A stretch of 64,000 nt of DNA from Aphrocallistes beatrix. Lineage: Eukaryota; Porifera; Hexactinellida; Sceptrulophora; Aphrocallistidae. The stretch spans positions 4,207,104 through 4,271,103 of the forward strand of contig OY725492.1 in assembly GCA_963281255.1 (NCBI GenBank), read 5' to 3'. The notes under the pieces are model-generated. The model worked only from the letters and a program-made list of their open reading frames with translations. It was not told where the DNA came from and made no database searches. Positions 22,801 to 32,985 of this stretch are shown here, in pieces (position 1 is the stretch's first letter; the number at the start of each line of letters is the position of its first letter). A program made the position numbers and the translations under genes.

Positions 22801-24991
22801 GGAGAAGATATGGACAAGTTATCTTTCTTCCTCCTCAGTCGGAACAGATCTAAATAAACGAGTCAAATCCATAAACACAAGTAGAAATGGACTTATTAGA
22901 GTATAACATTGGTCTCTCATCGGTTCCGCTGCCTTGAATCGAATTATACGAGTGAGAGCCAAAAATATTTGTTTTAACAGAACGAATCAAGAAATCATAT
23001 TTGGGAATGGATATACAGTCGACTCCGCTTAATAGGGTCACATCGGTCAGAGGACATTTTGCCTCGATTTAAGCGGAGAACTCTATAAACCGAAAATATT
23101 ATGTATTGGCTTCTATGTGTGAGAGCTATTCCGATCCTGCCGAAAGTGGCCCGATTAAGCGGAGTAGACCGTATATGATATGAGTTCCTATGCAGCTCAT
23201 ATCCAACCTGTGAGAGATCCCTTCCTCCGCCTGTTCTTCTTGTCATTCTGGCAGGCGGCGGCACTCATCAGGTAGGAGGGCTGGAAGTTGAAGCAGAACT
23301 TCTCCACTCCAATCTTCTCGTAGTTGTGCAGTAGCGTCTCTAGAACCTGGCAACCCAGTAACATTAAGGTGTATATGTAGGTATTGAATGATTAGGTTAA
23401 AACTAATATTTTAGCAAACTTAGATAATAATGAGTCAAATAGAATGATAGCTACAGAAAAGGGAGAAATTTTGGAGTATTTGTTTGTCTCTAACTCGATA
23501 GAATAAATAACATGATGAATAGTCCTGTCGTAAATAAACTGTCACTACAACTACAAGTAGAAACAATGTTCCTGAATTCGATACAGACGCACAAAACAGC
23601 ACAACTCACAGATATTCCGTTCTGAATCTCATTCTGTGTAATCTTCTTGCCGTTCTGTTTCTGGAACAAACTTGGCGCCAAGATGATGGCCAGGCTGTCA
23701 AGACTCATCTTGTTGTGTTTCTCGTTCGCGTTAACTTTCGCGAGGAATGAGAGCAGCGCTTGTAGGCACTGGATGTGCATAGTCGGGAGCAGAAACACGG
23801 TCAGAAGGACGGACTTAAGGAAGCAGTCCTCTGGCATGTTCAGTATGTGCCAGAATATATTGCATGCATACTCAGGCACCAAACGCGTTGGTAGGGAGCT
23901 TAGGAATGTCTTGAGAAGGCATGCCACGTCATGAGGCCTGGGGTTCAGTTGCTCGAGAGAAACTCCAGAATCAAGCTTAGCCTAAACATTACATTGATAG
24001 TACATGTCTGTCTCATCGTAATTAACCGCACTCACCTGTACTGATTTAATCCTCGAAGAAGATCCGGCGATCCTGAACAGTCCAACTGTGGTGACGCAGT
24101 TCTCGAGATACTCCAGACACTCAGCCATGATACTACAGTGACCAATTACAATTATGCATCCATATAAATTCTATATTTAGATATACATTCCTATTATCGT
24201 TGGATTTAATGGTTTAAAATGCAAATATATCTCAAAATAAATTGATGTGAATTCTCACTCTGGTATCCTGACGCAGAATGAACTATCTCCGAACACGACC
24301 TCGTACGGGATAGTATCCTCCCATTCTTCTAGCGGAGTAGAAAACTTCTTTAAAGACTTGCTCTACAGAAAATAACAAAATCAAAAACTTGTAAATATAA
24401 TAAGAAATATCCTTATAGTATCTCCAATATCCTGAATGGAATCTGGGTTGAAAAATGGAGGAAAAATGGGCCAAAATGTATGAATGTGTATTTCCCGATT
24501 AACAATATTCATATTTCACTTTCCTTCGAGTTTCTTACTGGTCTGTCGACCGACATTTTCCTAGAAGTTAAGAACGGGAGGAGGCTTTCATTCATTTAAT
24601 ATGTTTTTATAATATCAATCTGGGTATGATTCGCATTTATTATAAAGTACAAGTACTACAGTACATTAACAATGCTCATGCCATGAAATATTGTAAAGTT
24701 ATATAAGATGTCCATAAGTAGTTTGCTTACGTTCGATCCAGAAGAAAAGAGTTTAGATTTATTGTGGCTGTGTCCCTTCCAAGCCCTCCACCCGTCCACT
24801 CCGATTCCCATTGTCTTCAGCTCCTCACTGGCAAGACATGCCAGCACAGAGAACCTGTCGTTAGGAAGGACCTCTCGCTTCAATTGGCGCGCTTTAAAAG
24901 GGCGGGAAATGGAATCCTCGCTGGGATGTGTCTTGACACTGCTGGAGGTGTTGAGTGCTGGCAGACGCTTCAATGTCTTTTGTAGCGTCAT
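19807..24991 (-). CDS. ARHGAP11A: ARHGAP11-like Rho GTPase-activating protein
   Basis: Eleven exons join in frame: 24991-24731, 24362-24259, 24132-24036, 23981-23610, 23346-23208, 22849-22781, 22557-22327, 22141-21657, 21600-21327, 21103-20837 and 20330-19807, giving about 940 residues (human ARHGAP11A has about 1020). The RhoGAP domain occupies roughly residues 100-300: IPYEVVFGDSSF, GLFRIAGSSSRIKSVQAKL with the arginine finger in GLFRIAG, PHDVACLLKTFLSSLP, and MSLDSLAIILAPSLF. The N-terminal layout (leader, then I-FG, then GLFR) matches ARHGAP11A/B. The rest is basic and Ser/Thr-Pro-rich, as in the mitotic vertebrate protein. The family stimulates GTP hydrolysis by RhoA-type GTPases. A tRNA gene lies in intron 9, a pogo-like MITE in intron 5 and a CCAACGTCCCG repeat in intron 10. 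The terminal exon could differ if the GTCTGT site near 19834 is a donor. Confidence 0.85.
20484..20640. repeat. CATGCCAAC...GTCCCGC repeat fragment
   Basis: The segment starts GCATACATGCCAACGTCCCG and carries several GTCCCGC(TTTT) motifs, like the larger element at 50523-51124. It lies in intron 10 of the ARHGAP11-like gene. The far inverted end is degraded (TTCAAGTTGG), so it is probably an old or deleted copy. Confidence 0.5.
21199..21270 (-). tRNA. tRNA-Glu (anticodon CTC)
   Basis: 72-nt tRNA read on the minus strand. The acceptor stem TCCCGGA/TCCGGGA is perfect with discriminator G; the anticodon loop CTCTCAC is closed by CGCGG/CCGCG and gives anticodon CTC; the T arm contains GGTTCGATTCC (B box), and the D arm TGGTCTAGTGGCTAGGA (A box). 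A TTTTT Pol III terminator follows within about 10 bases (21190-21194). No intron. It sits inside intron 9 of the ARHGAP11-like gene on the same strand. Confidence 0.97.
23016..23171. mobile_element. pogo-like MITE with CGACTCCGCTTAAT ends
   Basis: Ends CAGTCGACTCCGCTTAAT and ATTAAGCGGAGTAGACCG are near-perfect inverted repeats flanked by TA. It lies in intron 5 of the ARHGAP11-like gene and abuts the splice donor region of exon 5. It is non-coding. Confidence 0.7.
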
Positions 24992-25147
24992 ACAATGGAG
25001 TTCTCTATTCGCTCAGCGGTGCTGGCACACTAATGGAATCTGATTGCGGAATTCAATGCTTGTGAAGTCAAACCCAACTCACTCTACGCTTTTCAGATCC
25101 AATAATTATGTCGAACAAAATAAGGTGTCAAAAATATTGATCTAGTG

Positions 25148-25235
25148 CAGCGGTTTTCAACCTTTTTTGGCTGCAGACCCCCTAAAGCAATTTTCCGATA
25201 TTCTGTGGACCCCTTCCTATTAAGGTAGGAAAGGT
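25148..25235. mobile_element. hAT-like terminal fragment
   Basis: CAGCGGTTTTCAACCTTTTT is the characteristic end of a widespread animal hAT MITE group, followed by the usual GACCCCCTAAAGC and TTCTGTGGACCCC text. I could not find the matching inverted end, so this may be a truncated copy. Confidence 0.55.
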
Positions 25236-25442
25236 GGGAGGAGCCAAGAATGAGCGAAGAGCTTAACGATGCAATTAATGTATATTAAATATTCTATAAT
25301 TCACACACAAGCAAACAGAATGTTAAGAAATAAAACAGGAAATAGGAATTATCACACAAATAGAAGAAATGAAATCAAGTACTTCGAGTTGATATGTATG
25401 AAGGGAGGTGTGAATACTGTAAATAGGGAGATAGTTTGAGGT

Positions 25443-25937
25443 TTACAAATCAAACGTACAAGTTACACAACCCAACTCATTTTCATCCTGATCGATAACT
25501 ACAAGCTTTCCTGTCCACTCTCCAGAGGGGATGTAGCTGGGGATCGTCAAGGCTGGCTGAAACGTGAAAGTCCCCGCCGGAATTGGACATTGAAATTCAT
25601 CAGTGACCAAATTACAGAGCTTGTAGCTATTATTAATGATAGTTTTGTTTGCATATGCAACAGATACAATCACGTCTCCACCTGATACTTCCTCTTTCAG
25701 CTCTAGGCTGACCCTGATATCAACAGTGTCACCTTTTGATGGGTTTTCTGGTGAAATAGACAAACCTTTTAACTCTGCGTATTGTTTGGTTGAGGAGCAA
25801 TCTTCCCATTTATTATCTCCCTCAACTGCATACGGTCGCAGGTAGGGAATGAACTCCTCGGTTTCTAACTCGATTCCTCTGCCGAGAACCAAAGCCGTGT
25901 AGGCTGACAATAGAACGAGCACGCTAACTGTATTCAT
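25443..25937 (-). CDS. Secreted ML-domain (NPC2/PG-PI transfer protein-like) lipid-binding protein
   Basis: Intronless protein of 164 residues. A signal peptide (about 1-19, MNTVSVLVLLSAYTALVLG) is followed by an ML domain: W-E-D-C-S-S, LKGLSISPENPSKGDTVDI, LCNLVTDEFQCPIPAG, IPSYIPSGEWTGKLVVIDQ and CVTCTF. The ISPxxPxKG pattern, the LC...CPI cysteines and the PSGxW segment match the fungal and slime-mould phosphatidylglycerol/phosphatidylinositol transfer proteins and NPC2. The family binds single lipids or sterols in a beta-sandwich pocket, in lysosomes or outside the cell. At least one N-glycosylation site is visible (NKT). A TATA-like motif lies 37-45 bases upstream. The exact ligand cannot be told. 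Confidence 0.85.
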   Translation of the reverse strand: MNTVSVLVLLSAYTALVLGRGIELETEEFIPYLRPYAVEGDNKWEDCSSTKQYAELKGLSISPENPSKGDTVDIRVSLELKEEVSGGDVIVSVAYANKTIINNSYKLCNLVTDEFQCPIPAGTFTFQPALTIPSYIPSGEWTGKLVVIDQDENELGCVTCTFDL

Positions 25938-25973
25938 GATGGTAGTGGGATATCGGTGAATGCATGGGAAGGA

Positions 25974-25982
25974 GTATTTATG
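25974..25982 (-). promoter_or_regulatory. TATA-like box of the ML-domain gene
   Basis: GCATAAATA on the minus strand, 37-45 bases upstream of the ATG at 25937. If it acts as a TATA box, the 5' UTR would be about 10 bases. Confidence 0.4.
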
Positions 25983-26501
25983 CGATCTCTCTGCTTCTTA
26001 TTTGCTGTTTACATAGTGACAGCAGCCAGAGTAGCATCACATCTCTGTAGATCTTAATGCACTTTGAAGCCTGTGTAGTTAGCTGTAAATTAAAACCTTC
26101 TGCTCCGAACACCCAGCAAAATGCATTAAAATTTAACATTGGAATTAGAGAGATTCTAACGAGACAAACAATTTACAGATTTTTAGAATTGCCTCCGTAC
26201 TGACTAACAATTCCATTCGTCAATAAGGGAAACTAGGAAAATTCTGTCTTGTCACGTTATAGCAGATTCGGATCGGATAAGACCGGTTTGATCCAGTTTG
26301 CGCAATAACAGTGACGGAGATGCTAGAATCTAGCATTGGATACGCAGGGTGCAACTAGCCAACTACAATGGCAGAGGAGGCAATTGCTTCCTCGCTATTT
26401 TCTGCCTCCTACTCGCCTCCTCGCTCCGGAGATTCAGTTACGTCCTTGATGCGTTAGACTCGGCGGATATTTTTATAATTTCGATTATATGCAACAGAAA
26501 A

Positions 26502-26966
26502 TTAATTGCCTTTGAGCCTAAGCTTCTCCTGGATTCTCCCCAGGAGGGACTTCTCCTTCGGATGAATCCCCATCTCCTCCAGGAGCTCGGACATCTCCGG
26601 GGTGCCGTACTTCAGAGCAACCTTCTTCTCGTTGCGTCGCCAGAACGGCTTCAGCCTCTCATTGTACAGCTCCTGTACCACGGTGGAGAGTGGGAGGATG
26701 TGGTGGTTCTCTGGGAGGTCTGAGTAGGATGCGTTCCGCTTGCGAGGAAAATTCTTCTTGTGAACGTCAGTCCTGAGGCGTTTCAGTGCTTCTAGCTCCT
26801 GCTTAGCCTTACTGAGATGGGTGTCCTCACGGAACCTCGTGTTTAGGGTCTTGAGGTAGGAGGTTCGGACGAAATATCCGAAATCTCTTCCCTCCCGGAA
26901 CATTATCACAGGCCAGGAATCACAGATCTGGCGAATTCGCAAAATCACTTTTGGTAGCTCACTCAT
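26502..26966 (-). CDS. UQCC2: Ubiquinol-cytochrome c reductase complex assembly factor 2
   Basis: 154-residue protein in one exon. The N-terminal half follows animal UQCC2: ICDSWPVIMFREGRDFGYFVR (compare L-C-E-E-W-P...GRDLGxYLR), then a helical stretch and a segment ending KNFPRKRNASYSDLP, in the position of HKYPRPRDTSFSGL. UQCC2 is a mitochondrial matrix protein that works with UQCC1 and promotes cytochrome b translation and assembly into complex III. The C-terminal half (about 80 residues, basic) is longer than in the human protein (126 residues) and less conserved. The ATG at 26966 directly precedes the conserved region. Confidence 0.85.
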   Translation of the reverse strand: MSELPKVILRIRQICDSWPVIMFREGRDFGYFVRTSYLKTLNTRFREDTHLSKAKQELEALKRLRTDVHKKNFPRKRNASYSDLPENHHILPLSTVVQELYNERLKPFWRRNEKKVALKYGTPEMSELLEEMGIHPKEKSLLGRIQEKLRLKGN

Positions 26967-27237
26967 CCACCAACTCTGAAATAAAATTCAACTCTGATAC
27001 TAAATCGATACAGTATTCAGTAGCAAGGGTACTAATTCAATTCGAAAAGTTGTATGAGAAATAAACTCATTTTGAATTGCTAGGGTACTGGTTACGTCAT
27101 AGCCACCTCTGATTTCTGAATATAAATAAACAAGGATATTTACTTCAAATAATAATAAATAGGGAATATAATAGGAATCAAAGCTTAAAACACATTTTAT
27201 CACTCAATGAGTATATGATCAACATTTGGGAAAAAAT

Positions 27238-28260
27238 TCAAATAACTTTCGCATTTTTGGTGCCGACAAGCCGTGCGTATTCAGACAGATCGGAAGGATG
27301 TTCGTTCGGAGAGATTGGCTCGCCTTGCTGCACCTCATACTCCCGCATCTGTGGGGTGTCGCGACAGCAAGCTTTGAGGTGAGCCTTCAAGTTCGACCAC
27401 TTCAGTTCCTTCAGAGTCTGAGTGTCCAGAGCAAACACCAGCGCCAGACACAGCCCGAGAATGGGAGAAGAAACGGCTTGCAGGAGAGAGAGAACGAAAA
27501 TAGGCCTACTCATGATGGTGTCCTGTATGCGGTTAGCAAGAGGGAATAAGTTGAGGAGTAGGTACACACAGGGATATTTCATGAGAGGGAATATCTCCTT
27601 CTTGAGTAGTTCCTTCTGCACGTTACTGTAGGGGTTGGTGGGGTCATAGGAGCGTACGTACACAGTAACACGACAGATTATGATAATGTATATCAGGAAC
27701 ATAAAGAATATAATGATATAGGTCGGAATATACCAAGCTGCGAAGCGGAAAGTTTTCTCTAACGGGGTATCGTTGTCTATCCAGCACCAGAGCCCAGCAG
27801 GCCCGTACGCGTTAGCCGTGAAAGGAATGGAGGCGAATATGAGTGGAATTAGGAAGGATATGAACAAATAGAACACTTCGAACCACCATTTGGTGTGTCG
27901 CATGATAAAGACATTCCATAGTAAGTTCGTAGTGATGTTGCACATCCAGACAACCACCATCCAATCAAAAAACTGTAGCCAAAATCCTTGGAAAGTGCAC
28001 AGGGGCCCCTCGGTCACCTTGTTAGTGCCGAGTATGTAGCCGATCCCGTCGAAACAAGCGGACAGGGTGAGGTAGAGGATCAGACGCTGGACTAACAATT
28101 TGTACCTCCGTAACAGGAGGATGAGGACCAATACAATGAGTGTACCCACAACGGAAACTACCCCCAAGCTCCTACGCACATTTATCAGAATGGTGCATAG
28201 GTATTCCTCTGGAAAGGAGCAATTGTTAGAAGAAGAAGCATTGTTGTTCCAGGATTGCAT
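27238..28260 (-). CDS. cAMP-receptor-like seven-transmembrane GPCR
   Basis: Intronless 340-residue protein with seven hydrophobic segments and a short N-terminus carrying possible N-glycosylation sites (NNAS, NNCS). Typical features of the cAMP-receptor/GPR157-like class are present: a cysteine in TM2-TM3 (GPLCTFQGFWLQFFDW), VVWMCNITTNLLWNVF, GPAGLWCWID in the second extracellular loop, and KYPCVYLLLNLFPLANRIQD in TM6. The cytoplasmic tail is Ser/Asp-rich. In slime moulds such receptors sense extracellular cAMP; in animals the related orphan receptors are poorly understood. The ligand here is unknown. A TTTATAAAT motif lies about 40-50 bases upstream of the ATG. Confidence 0.85.
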   Translation of the reverse strand: MQSWNNNASSSNNCSFPEEYLCTILINVRRSLGVVSVVGTLIVLVLILLLRRYKLLVQRLILYLTLSACFDGIGYILGTNKVTEGPLCTFQGFWLQFFDWMVVVWMCNITTNLLWNVFIMRHTKWWFEVFYLFISFLIPLIFASIPFTANAYGPAGLWCWIDNDTPLEKTFRFAAWYIPTYIIIFFMFLIYIIIICRVTVYVRSYDPTNPYSNVQKELLKKEIFPLMKYPCVYLLLNLFPLANRIQDTIMSRPIFVLSLLQAVSSPILGLCLALVFALDTQTLKELKWSNLKAHLKACCRDTPQMREYEVQQGEPISPNEHPSDLSEYARLVGTKNAKVI

Positions 28261-28607
28261 TCTTGGTGAACAATTAGAAGCTACCTACCAATCAATGGAA
28301 AGATTTATAAATAGGAAAACTTAAAATGAGCATAATGGATCTGTGCATTAAGTTTATAAATCTCACTTCATCAATTCTAATTTGGATAATTAGATGAATC
28401 AAGTGTTAGAAAGTACTAGAGTTTCACTGGAGGAACACTCTCCAGTAATTACAATGGGCTTCTCAACAGTTTATTTATACGTAGTATGTTAATTCGTAAT
28501 TCGTAGGAAAATATTTATACGTGTATGTGAATAAAAATATAAAACTTATAGATGTTACCGATAATATATTTCAACCTTGATGTGTCAAATATTACAATAG
28601 GAACTAT

Positions 28608-30004
28608 TCAATTGGCAATCAGACTCTGTCTAATCAATGGTTCATTCTCATCTGAAGCAAACCCGAGTTTGTACCTCTTCCTCCTCCTCCTCCTCCTCTG
28701 ATGAAATTCATAAGCCATTAGTAGCAGCACAGCAGCACAGGGGACAAGAGAGGTGGCACTGATGATGTAGAAGCAGTAGGAGGAGTGGAAGGAACGGAGA
28801 GCTGGATAGATTGCATTGAGTGTTACAACACTTGCTATGTTAGTCAAAGCGTTCATGAACTCCAGAATGGTGAGCATGCTCCCTTGCTCGTGTGCAGATA
28901 CCAATTTGGACATACCAGACCGAGCGGAAGGGACCCCCAGAGAAGCGAGGACGCCGGTAGGGGGGACGACTCCTAGCAGCCACCATTCCTTCTGATACAC
29001 CCCAGTGAGACCGAAAACCAGGGCACAGTCAATGGCACCGAGGAGAAGAAGGAAGGGATCTGACACCTGGAATAGGACAAGGAGCGGGAGGATCAAGTAG
29101 ACTCCGATCAGTTTGCTCAAGTATATCAAACCGAAGTAGAAGCCCTGCAGTCTAGGGCCCCAGCAGAGAGGAGGGGCCAGCACGTACAGAGAGAAGATAC
29201 TGCGGATTGAGTCTACGTCCTCGACCACGAACACGTACGCGACCAGAAACACAACGAATCTGATTCGATTCTTGTTCTGCTTGAAAAGTCGGAGGGGGGT
29301 TAGGGATTTTGTAAGAATGTCACGGAAATTAGAATTAGATTCTCCATTTCCGCCGTGGAAAGATTCAGGAATGTAGCGGGCACTAACTAATGCTAGAGAC
29401 CAGACTATAAATAGGAAGACAAAACTCCAAAAAAATCCTAACGCATCGATAATGTACCCGCTTACAAATTGTGATACTAGATAGCCAATCAACAAGCAAC
29501 CCTCCACTGTTCCCATTCTGAAAGTCCGACATTTTGTGTCGGAGAGATCAGCAGCCATTGCACTTACGCCCAAGATGACCACAGTGTGGTTCCCGAATAT
29601 TCCATCCAGGGCACTCGGGAATAAAATGAAGAGTGGAGGAAGAGAGAACATTTCGATGAAACAGTAAACCAGGGCTGAAACTGTCGAGGCGAGAATGGCA
29701 GCGATCAGAATGACCTTGCGTCCCTTTAAATCTGACAGGGGTCCGCTGATGAGAATCGCGGGGAGAGAAAGAGACGAGTTCACCAGCTGCACTACGAGGA
29801 GAAGATAGGACGAAGAATCCTGTACTTCGTCCGTATAACGTGTCTCGTTACAGTGCACGTGTAGCGAACTCTGGTTTAACGAGAAAGTGCAATTTGCACC
29901 TTCCACAGCTCTGCACGTGGAGTAGTAGCAGTAGTTGGGTAGGATGGACCGATAGAAAGATAGCCCGAATGTGTAGAACAACACAATCAGCTCAGGAGGG
30001 GCCA
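28608..30004 (-). CDS. SLC46-like major facilitator transporter
   Basis: About 465 residues, mostly hydrophobic with some 11-12 transmembrane segments. Family signatures: LISGPLSDLKGRKVILI (the MFS loop 2-3 motif), AADLSDTKCRTFRMGTVEGCLLIG, an APPLCWGPRLQGFYFG segment as in SLC46 proteins, and SKLVSAHEQGSMLTILEFMNAL. A luminal loop with four cysteines and two N-glycosylation sites follows TM1. SLC46 members move folates (A1) or small molecules from lysosomes (A3). The C-terminal tail is Arg/Lys-rich. The open frame has no ATG near its 5' end; instead an acceptor (GGGCACTAG) at 30005 suggests that the initiating exon lies upstream. A split codon A|TG is possible. I could not place that exon. 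Confidence 0.85.
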
Positions 30005-30005
30005 C

Positions 30006-31271
30006 TAGTGCCCAGTTAACACGAAAGGGAGCCAGTTTAGTTTAGATCAGAGAATGCGATAGAAAAGATGATCTCTCTCCAGTCCCTTCTGGGTCATTCA
30101 TTTGGAATATGATATCCAATTTCAAAGGACTACTTGAGTGAAGATCAAATTCGATACTCATTGGTCTCATAATACGGCACATATTCAGGCAATTAAACTG
30201 GGTGTCATAGTGCCAGATGTCACCTGTATTCTTGCCCACTGGACAAATGGTCCAAGGTCAGAGGTCCGGGGTCACCTGCCACTGTCACATACCACAAAAC
30301 CGCCATATATTCCACATATTCCTACTCGCTGAACCTAGCCGATAAAAACTAGGGGTCATTCGATATGGTTACTCCGAAAGTTGGAGATCGGATTTTTTTC
30401 ATTCCTTGCCGTTGCTAGGAACAGGCAAATATGGTTAACCCTTAAATCTTACACAATTCTATTTCATATAAATGATTGAATACTATTATAGTCTATTTTT
30501 GATTGTAATTTTATGATTAAATGATTGATTATAGCACACAACAGATATACCTCGATTTTTGTTAACGTTACTCGACTGAAGTTGTTTGAGTCGTTCAAAT
30601 ATAATAATCTAGGTATCGTGAATAAATTATTTGTTTACATTAGATACATAAAGTAAACAAATCTCAAAAATATGCTAGAAACTTGCTTCCAACGGTTGAC
30701 ATGGGGTTTTTAGTGGTGTAGATTTAGAATATTATATTTTCGGATCCATATGAGAAATTATTCGTTAACCTTTGTTTACAATATTTATATAAAGGAAAAA
30801 AAATCCCAAAATAGGTTAGATTGAGTAGCTTCAGGCGCCCGCAGGGCGACTCTGCGGACACGCAGTGTCCGCAAGCCGCGCAGCGCAAGCGAAGCGCGCT
30901 TGTATAAATATAAAATCGATGGAAATTTAGTGCTGAGCACGAATTCAGCATTAAAATGATGATCTGGCATGATCGAAAGAAGTTATTGATTGTGGACATT
31001 CCGGCGAATACTAAGAGACGTGAGAATTCGTTTTCAAAGGTACCGAGCAAAAGCTGCAAGTGCCGCATTGCTATCACATATTTTGTAGCTCTAGTGATGT
31101 ATCCTTCCTAAAATAACTATGAACCTTTGCCATCCCAAATGGCACCAATATACGGTCTGGTTCATGGACTATATGAGTACAAAATAATACAACTAATATG
31201 GCAAAAAGTGTGAAAATAGATATCTACAAATATAGTAATATATACTTCTTAGAAATTATTCCGCTCGAATC
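30006..31271. other. Intergenic with dispersed repeat; may hide the SLC46 5' exon
   Basis: 30455-30545 resembles 60900-61000 (TTCATATAAATGATTGAATA). 30665-30906 is a copy of the GC-tailed repeat listed separately. No coding exon was recognised, but the first exon of the SLC46-like gene should be here. Confidence 0.4.
30665..30906. repeat. Dispersed repeat with GC-rich hairpin tail, copy 1
   Basis: AT-rich body (ATGCTAGAAACTTGCTTCCA, GACATGGGGTTTTTAGTG) followed by a GC-rich tail that starts AGGCGCCCGCAGGGCGACTC, contains the palindrome GCGGACAC-gca-GTGTCCGC, and ends GCGAAGCGCGCTTGT. The same module occurs at 32985-33520, 33583-33664 (tail only), 58043-58139 and 58288-58388 (inverted pair) and 62423-63319. 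Confidence 0.8.
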
Positions 31272-32492
31272 TCAGATGTTTGCAGATATCTCCTGTCTCA
31301 AGGTCTCGAGATCAATGAGCTGAAAATAATGCTCTCCATCTGAAAGTGTGACGATAAGCTTGCTGCTGTGAGAATTGATCGCGAGAGGAGCAGCTCTGTG
31401 GTTGTAGTTATCTCTCTTAGAACACTTGTCACGTTCCAACCCAATAATCAGTTCCCCCGTCTTCCTGAATATGAGAATACGATTAGTGTCTATGTCACAA
31501 AACCAGAAGGAGTCAGAGAGCAGGTCTAGGAGGAATCCCGCAGTGGAGAAGTGGGAAACAAGGCCTATCTCCAGAGGTACGGAAGCTACAAGTTCGAGCG
31601 AATCGATAGAGTATTTGAGAATGTACGCGATTGTATTCAAATTCACAGCGTCATAGTAGTATGCAGCAATATAGAAATCTCTCCCTTGAAACCTCACTCC
31701 TGAATACGATTCACAACAGAACGGCCAGAATTCTTTGGACAGAATTACTTCACACGCCTCCATGTCACTTATGCACTGTAGGTAGAGGGTATGCTTGGTA
31801 AAGTTGGACTGTAAAGAATAGTTCTTAGCTGCATCTTTCTCATCCAATCCAATGTAGTACCGATAGAAAGGAATATAGAAGTAATCTTCGAATGAAAATA
31901 TATTGTCCACCCAATGGTCATATGCAATGGGCACTCTGAACTTCGTGACAGGTTCTCCTGATTGCGTTAGAAAGTAGAGCAGAAATAAATTAACATGAGG
32001 CCCAAATACGCAGATATAATTCCTAAAGAAGCAGAAGGCGTCAGGAGACATTACTCCTACGAGCCACTTAGAAAAACGGCTGAGTGGAATCGTCCATGCA
32101 TAATTTAAAAATGGATCAAACACTTGTATTCTGATGCACTTGGGATCTAGTATGTATGTGAAGCCAGTGTCAGGATGGATGAGGATTGATTGTGCATGTA
32201 CAATGCCTTTGTTATCTAACTTTATTGGAACCTTTCCTTCTACCTCATATGCAGCACCTTTGTAGCAGTCTGACTTTGTGTCAGCTGAAACAGATGTGAG
32301 TTCAACTTTAGCGGATTTGTCCTTAGAAGCATTTCCATGTATTTTGTGCTCTTTTCCTTTTAAGCTATCAGGCATGCAATCGTAGAATTTAGATGAAGGG
32401 TGCACGAAGCATTTAGTTTTTTCTCCATCTTCTCCAGGTTCAGATTCGGAGCTGGACTGAGCTCCATCATCGCTTGTTACAGAATCTACCAT
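31272..32492 (-). CDS. Uncharacterised protein, possible beta-propeller
   Basis: One exon, 406 residues from the ATG at 32492 (the frame is open a little further without an ATG). The first 90 residues are acidic, Ser-rich and probably disordered (SSSESEPGEDGEK). The remainder is aromatic- and strand-rich, with repeating units such as HAQSILIHPDTGFTYILDPKCIRIQVFDP and SDSFWFCDIDTNRILIFRKTGELI that resemble blades of an NHL or WD-type propeller, though no strict repeat motif is met. No signal peptide or membrane segment is seen. The function is unknown. A MITE relative (about 32520-32640) sits immediately upstream and supplies a TATAAATAG on the other strand. Confidence 0.7.
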   Translation of the reverse strand: MVDSVTSDDGAQSSSESEPGEDGEKTKCFVHPSSKFYDCMPDSLKGKEHKIHGNASKDKSAKVELTSVSADTKSDCYKGAAYEVEGKVPIKLDNKGIVHAQSILIHPDTGFTYILDPKCIRIQVFDPFLNYAWTIPLSRFSKWLVGVMSPDAFCFFRNYICVFGPHVNLFLLYFLTQSGEPVTKFRVPIAYDHWVDNIFSFEDYFYIPFYRYYIGLDEKDAAKNYSLQSNFTKHTLYLQCISDMEACEVILSKEFWPFCCESYSGVRFQGRDFYIAAYYYDAVNLNTIAYILKYSIDSLELVASVPLEIGLVSHFSTAGFLLDLLSDSFWFCDIDTNRILIFRKTGELIIGLERDKCSKRDNYNHRAAPLAINSHSSKLIVTLSDGEHYFQLIDLETLRQEISANI

Positions 32493-32519
32493 TGGTCTTG
32501 AATGTGATAATACTATCAA

Positions 32520-32640
32520 TTAAAACCCTGGCACAACTTAGCTTCAAAAGTATAAATAGGGATGACCCCAATTTCATTTTCACTTTCAATTTACTTTCAA
32601 TTAACTTTCATTCTCAATATGCCAAGTTGTTCCAGGGATA
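32520..32640 (+). mobile_element. Relative of the TTAA MITE, upstream of the 31.3-32.5 kb gene
   Basis: Shares the body of the 4881-4985 element (GTATAAATAG and CATTTTCACTTTCAATT) but has different ends (CCCTGGCACAACTT and AAGTTGTTCCAGGG, still inverted). A TTAA precedes the left end; the right flank is degraded. It lies within 30 bases of the neighbouring start codon, so it could contribute promoter sequence. Confidence 0.55.
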
Positions 32641-32819
32641 ATTATTAATTAATAATATTCATTAAAACCCCACCTAGACCGGGAATGTGTTGCGTCATTT
32701 CCTGTTTAAGCCATTTTGGGCGGGGAATCCATATAAATTTGGGGTCCAGAGTTAATTAATATATCTCACATATGATGCAACTATCATCAAAAAATGATGA
32801 CTCATCACTCTGTATATTT

Positions 32820-32985
32820 AAATCTGAGCATGCTGAGATTTTAAATCTGAGCATACTGAGATTTTAAATCTGAGCATGCTCAGATTTAAAATCGCAGCAT
32901 GCTCAGATGCTGCGTTTTAATTCTCAGCATGCTGCGTTTTAATTTGCGACATGTCGCGTTTTAAAATGCAGTATTTCGCGTTTGT
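32820..32985. repeat. Palindromic tandem repeats (GAGCATGCTCAGAT/GCGTTTTAA)
   Basis: Alternating blocks of TTTTAAATCTGAGCATGCTG and related variants, repeated about six times, drifting into GCAGCATGCTGCG and GCGACATGTCGC blocks. Each unit is itself near-palindromic. It lies directly next to a copy of the dispersed GC-tailed repeat. Confidence 0.75.
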
